Source of the DNA: Chitinophaga pinensis
GTDB lineage: Bacteria; Bacteroidota; Bacteroidia; Flavobacteriales; Flavobacteriaceae
Reading direction: 5' to 3'
Assembly (NCBI GenBank): GCA_943324925.2
Contig: CALPNL020000070.1
Coordinates: forward strand, 1-9,276
Length of the DNA stretch: 9,276 nt
The notes beneath the pieces are model-generated. The model searched no databases. It was not told where the DNA came from and saw only the letters and a program-made list of their open reading frames with translations. A program made the translations under genes and the position numbers. This document shows, in pieces, positions 7,043 to 9,276 of this stretch; position 1 is the first letter of the stretch; each line of letters starts with the position of its first letter.

Positions 7043-7938
7043 TGTGTTATAATTTGTTGTAAATTTTTATTTTTTAAATAGATATTCATTCCCTTTATTC
7101 CCTGAAGCCCGCCGGTGTGAATCGCAAGTATCTTAGCACCCTTCGAAAAAAAACCATTTTCGATTAATTCAACTATTCCAAACATCATTTTACCAGTATA
7201 TACTGGATCTAATGGGATTTTTGTTTGTTGATAAAAATCATTAATGAAACGAACTAATTCTTCATTAATTTTTCCGTAACCCCCAAAATGATAATCGGTT
7301 ACTAACTCCCAATTGGACTTCACGGCAAATTTACGAATATCCTCGGACAAAAAATCACCTTTTAGCGATGGAAATCCAATTATTTTTTGATCTAAATGAG
7401 AAGCATTTATTAATCCCGAAATAGTGCCGCCAGTTCCAATGGAACAACAAATATGTGAAAATTGTGAATCTTCCGCTGTCAATATTTCTTCACAACCTTT
7501 AACTGCAAGTGAATTTGCACCTCCCTCCGGAATTAAATAAAAATTGCCATATGTTTTTTGTAATTTTTCAAGGAATAGATTAGTGGTTTTATACTTATAA
7601 TCTTCACGAGATACAAATTGAAATTTCATACCGCACTCTTGGGCAAATTGCAACGTTGGATTTTCATAAATTTGAGATTCCAATTCGTCTCCTCGAATAA
7701 TTCCAATGGTTTCAAATTTATTTTCCTTTCCAGCATAAGCCACAGCGGCAATATGATTTGAAAACGCACCGCCAAAAGTGAGTAATTTAGTTTTCTGCTC
7801 CTCATTTGCTTTAAGCAAATTGTATTTTAACTTTCTAAATTTATTACCAGAAATAAAGGGATGTATCAAATCTTCACGTTTAATATATAAAGTGATTTCG
7901 TCGGGAAATTGATACTGTATTTGCTGGTTTACAACCAA
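7039..7938 (-). CDS. PLP-dependent D-cysteine desulfhydrase-like enzyme (ACC deaminase family)
   Basis: 299 aa, fold-type II PLP enzyme of the ACC deaminase/D-cysteine desulfhydrase family. The Schiff-base lysine is Lys33 in GNKFRKLKYN. Other motifs are GGAFSNHIAA (56-65), the phosphate loop IGTGGT (167-172), and the C-terminal pair DPVYTGK (244-250) and HTGG (274-277). In true ACC deaminases the two diagnostic positions are Glu (VYEGK) and Leu (HLGG). Here they are Thr248 and Thr275, as in D-cysteine desulfhydrases, so breakdown of D-cysteine (pyruvate, sulfide, ammonia) is more likely than ACC deamination. Databases may label it ACC deaminase by homology. The frame has no ATG before residue 104; a stop lies two codons upstream of the TTG at 7938, leaving TTG as the best start (ATT at 7941 is the only alternative). 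First gene of the minus-strand operon. Confidence 0.9.
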   Translation of the reverse strand: MVVNQQIQYQFPDEITLYIKREDLIHPFISGNKFRKLKYNLLKANEEQKTKLLTFGGAFSNHIAAVAYAGKENKFETIGIIRGDELESQIYENPTLQFAQECGMKFQFVSREDYKYKTTNLFLEKLQKTYGNFYLIPEGGANSLAVKGCEEILTAEDSQFSHICCSIGTGGTISGLINASHLDQKIIGFPSLKGDFLSEDIRKFAVKSNWELVTDYHFGGYGKINEELVRFINDFYQQTKIPLDPVYTGKMMFGIVELIENGFFSKGAKILAIHTGGLQGIKGMNIYLKNKNLQQIITQ

Positions 7939-7965
7939 AATTCAATAAATTAAAATTTGATTTTG

Positions 7966-7973
7966 CAAAGATA
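7966..7973 (-). promoter_or_regulatory. -7 promoter element of the PLP enzyme-glucosaminidase-hemL operon
   Basis: On the minus strand this reads TATCTTTG, a perfect TAnnTTTG. The start site would fall near 7960, giving a leader of about 22 nt to the TTG start at 7938. No TTG (-33) is seen at the expected 17-23 bp; the nearest CAA on the plus strand is at 8011, 37 bp away. The call rests on the -7 match and position. Confidence 0.5.
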
Positions 7974-8038
7974 CGGCTTAAAAGAAAATTAAATTCTAAT
8001 AATATCTTAACAAAAGAAAACATTCATCATAAAGTTTA

Positions 8039-8046
8039 TAAATTTG
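8039..8046 (+). promoter_or_regulatory. -7 promoter element of the DUF5522-hutU unit
   Basis: TAAATTTG is a perfect TAnnTTTG, ending 4 bp before the ATG at 8051. A start site at the usual distance would fall on or next to that ATG, giving a leaderless mRNA, or a leader of about 10 nt if the second in-frame ATG (8060) is used. No TTG lies 17-23 bp upstream, so the element may also be a chance match in AT-rich DNA. Confidence 0.4.
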
Positions 8047-8050
8047 TAAA

Positions 8051-8227
8051 ATGAAGGAAATGGATAATGAAAATAAATTAATTGAAGGGGTCGATTATTA
8101 TATCACTCCGGAAGGTTATAAATGTTTTACAGAAAAGCACCACTTAAACCGTGGCTATTGCTGCAAAAGTGGCTGCAAACATTGTCCCTATGGATTTGAT
8201 AAAAAAACAAACGAAATCAGAAAATAA
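8051..8227 (+). CDS. DUF5522-type small Cys-rich protein, 58 aa
   Basis: 58 aa, cytoplasmic (no signal peptide or membrane segment). The body is ITPEGYKCFTEKHHLNRGY followed by CCKSGCKHCPYGF (37-49). Its cysteines are at 25, 37, 38, 42 and 45, a dense CC-x3-C-x2-C cluster with nearby His30, His31 and His44, which suggests zinc or another metal site. The RGYCC-x-SGC-x-HCPYGF pattern is the hallmark of the DUF5522 family as I recall it, common in Bacteroidota and also found in some eukaryotic proteins; no function is known to me. The start is ATG 8051, with ATG 8060 as an in-frame alternative. The stop is 9 bp before hutU on the same strand, so the two are probably co-transcribed. The cytoplasm-facing Cys cluster could be structural rather than catalytic. 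Confidence 0.88.
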   Translation: MKEMDNENKLIEGVDYYITPEGYKCFTEKHHLNRGYCCKSGCKHCPYGFDKKTNEIRK

Positions 8228-8236
8228 ATTAGACAA

Positions 8237-9276
8237 ATGACTTTTCAAGATCAAATTAAAGAAGGAATACCTACTGTTTTACCTCAGCCAAAAGCTTTTG
8301 AAACAGAAATTAATCACGCTCCTAAAAGAAAAGAAATTTTATCTGATGATGAAAAAAAATTAGCGCTTAGAAATGCTTTGCGTTATTTTGATCCAAAGGA
8401 CCATCCCGTTTTAGTTAAAGAATTTTCTGATGAATTAGAACAATACGGCAGGATTTACATGTATCGTTTGCGTCCAGATTATAAAATGTATGCCCGACCG
8501 ATATCAGAATATCCGGGAAAAAGCGAACAAGCAAAAGCAATCATGTTGATGATTCAAAACAATCTTGATTATGCTGTAGCGCAGCATCCTCACGAGCTGA
8601 TTACCTACGGTGGAAATGGGGCTGTTTTCCAAAATTGGGCACAATACCGACTCACTATGAAGTACCTTTCAGAAATGACCGATGAGCAAACATTGACCAT
8701 GTATTCTGGACATCCGATGGGTTTATTCCCTTCTCATAAAGAGGCTCCTAGAGTGGTGGTTACCAATGGGATGGTTATTCCAAATTATTCAAAACCTGAT
8801 GATTGGGAGAAAATGAATGCTTTAGGCGTTTCGCAATACGGACAAATGACCGCTGGAAGTTACATGTATATTGGTCCTCAAGGGATTGTTCACGGAACTA
8901 CAATTACGGTGTTAAACGGATTTAGAAAAATTAAGAAAAATCCTTCCGGAGGTTTATTTGTGACTTCTGGTTTGGGAGGAATGAGCGGAGCACAACCAAA
9001 AGCAGGGAATATTTCAGGTTGCGTCACTGTTTGCGCCGAAGTAAATCCTAAAATTACTCACATTCGCCATTCACAAGGATGGATCAATGAAGTGGTTGAA
9101 ACTATTGAAGCATTAGTCCCAAGAGTCAAAAAAGCGCTTGAGAATAAAGAGGTTGTTTCTATTGCCTATTTAGGAAATGTGGTTGATATTTGGGAACGAT
9201 TTGATGTAGAAAATATACTTATTGATTTGGGATCCGACCAAACTTCCCTCCATAATCCTTGGGCTGGTGGTTATTA
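8237..9276 (+). CDS. hutU: Urocanate hydratase (5' part, 3' end outside window)
   Basis: Cytoplasmic NAD+-dependent enzyme of histidine degradation that hydrates urocanate to imidazolonepropionate. 346 codons are present and the frame runs off the right edge, so the catalytic region with the C-terminal conserved Cys is not seen. Recognisable blocks are YGGNGAVFQNWAQYRL (124-139), MYSGHPMGLFPSH (155-167), TNGMVIPNY (176-184), YGQMTAGSYMYIGPQGIVHG (201-220), the nucleotide-binding SGLGGMSGAQPKAG (244-257) and LGSDQTSLHNP (331-341). The wording of these blocks and the long N-terminal lead (KLALRNALRYF at 41-51) fit the longer urocanase type better than the ~550-aa Pseudomonas/Bacillus HutU. The gene follows the DUF5522 gene by 9 bp and probably shares its promoter. 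Other hut genes are not visible, so the pathway context is inferred. Confidence 0.97.
   Translation, partial: MTFQDQIKEGIPTVLPQPKAFETEINHAPKRKEILSDDEKKLALRNALRYFDPKDHPVLVKEFSDELEQYGRIYMYRLRPDYKMYARPISEYPGKSEQAKAIMLMIQNNLDYAVAQHPHELITYGGNGAVFQNWAQYRLTMKYLSEMTDEQTLTMYSGHPMGLFPSHKEAPRVVVTNGMVIPNYSKPDDWEKMNALGVSQYGQMTAGSYMYIGPQGIVHGTTITVLNGFRKIKKNPSGGLFVTSGLGGMSGAQPKAGNISGCVTVCAEVNPKITHIRHSQGWINEVVETIEALVPRVKKALENKEVVSIAYLGNVVDIWERFDVENILIDLGSDQTSLHNPWAGGY

Noticed and set aside
1..9276. CRISPR arrays, tRNA/rRNA genes, transposases, phage genes, toxin-antitoxin or defence systems
   Set aside because: Read on both strands; no repeat-spacer pattern, tRNA-like cloverleaf, inverted-repeat-bounded element or defence-gene motif was found.

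Overview
The window is a piece of a Flavobacterium-like (Bacteroidota, Flavobacteriaceae) chromosome. Evidence: AT-rich DNA, promoter elements of the Bacteroidota type (TAnnTTTG) with little Shine-Dalgarno signal, a secreted protease ending in a type A Por/type IX secretion (T9SS) sorting domain, a lysyl-tRNA synthetase with an extra C-terminal domain, and a DUF5522 Cys-rich mini-protein. Nothing points to a phage, plasmid, insertion sequence, CRISPR array or RNA gene. It reads as ordinary core chromosome.

Left part (1-3881, + strand): the 3' end of lysS, a 316-bp AT-rich gap, and one large gene for a secreted multidomain subtilisin-family (S8) protease. The protease has a signal peptide, an S8 catalytic domain with intact Asp/His/Ser, beta-sandwich domains, a P-domain-like module and a T9SS tail. 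A strong intrinsic terminator closes it.

Middle (3967-4881, + strand): two small exported proteins. The first has two LTxxQ motifs like the Spy/CpxP periplasmic chaperone family and a very charged tail. The second is a hypothetical of similar size with its own good promoter. A shared bidirectional terminator separates them from the convergent minus-strand operon.

Minus-strand operon (7938 down to 4883): a PLP enzyme of the ACC deaminase/D-cysteine desulfhydrase family, with residues favouring D-cysteine desulfhydrase and an apparent TTG start. It overlaps by 4 bp a GH73-type glucosaminidase lipoprotein with a LysM domain, which is followed after 15 bp by hemL (glutamate-1-semialdehyde aminomutase, tetrapyrrole synthesis).

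Right part (8051-9276, + strand, divergent): a 58-aa DUF5522 Cys-rich protein, then the first 346 codons of hutU (urocanate hydratase, histidine degradation), cut by the window edge. The 112-bp divergent gap carries a TAnnTTTG element for each direction. No convincing new multi-gene system was found. The points most worth a second look are the Cys-rich mini-protein next to a long, eukaryote-like urocanase, the diagnostic active-site residues of the PLP enzyme, the LysRS extra domain, and the LTxxQ protein with its neighbour.
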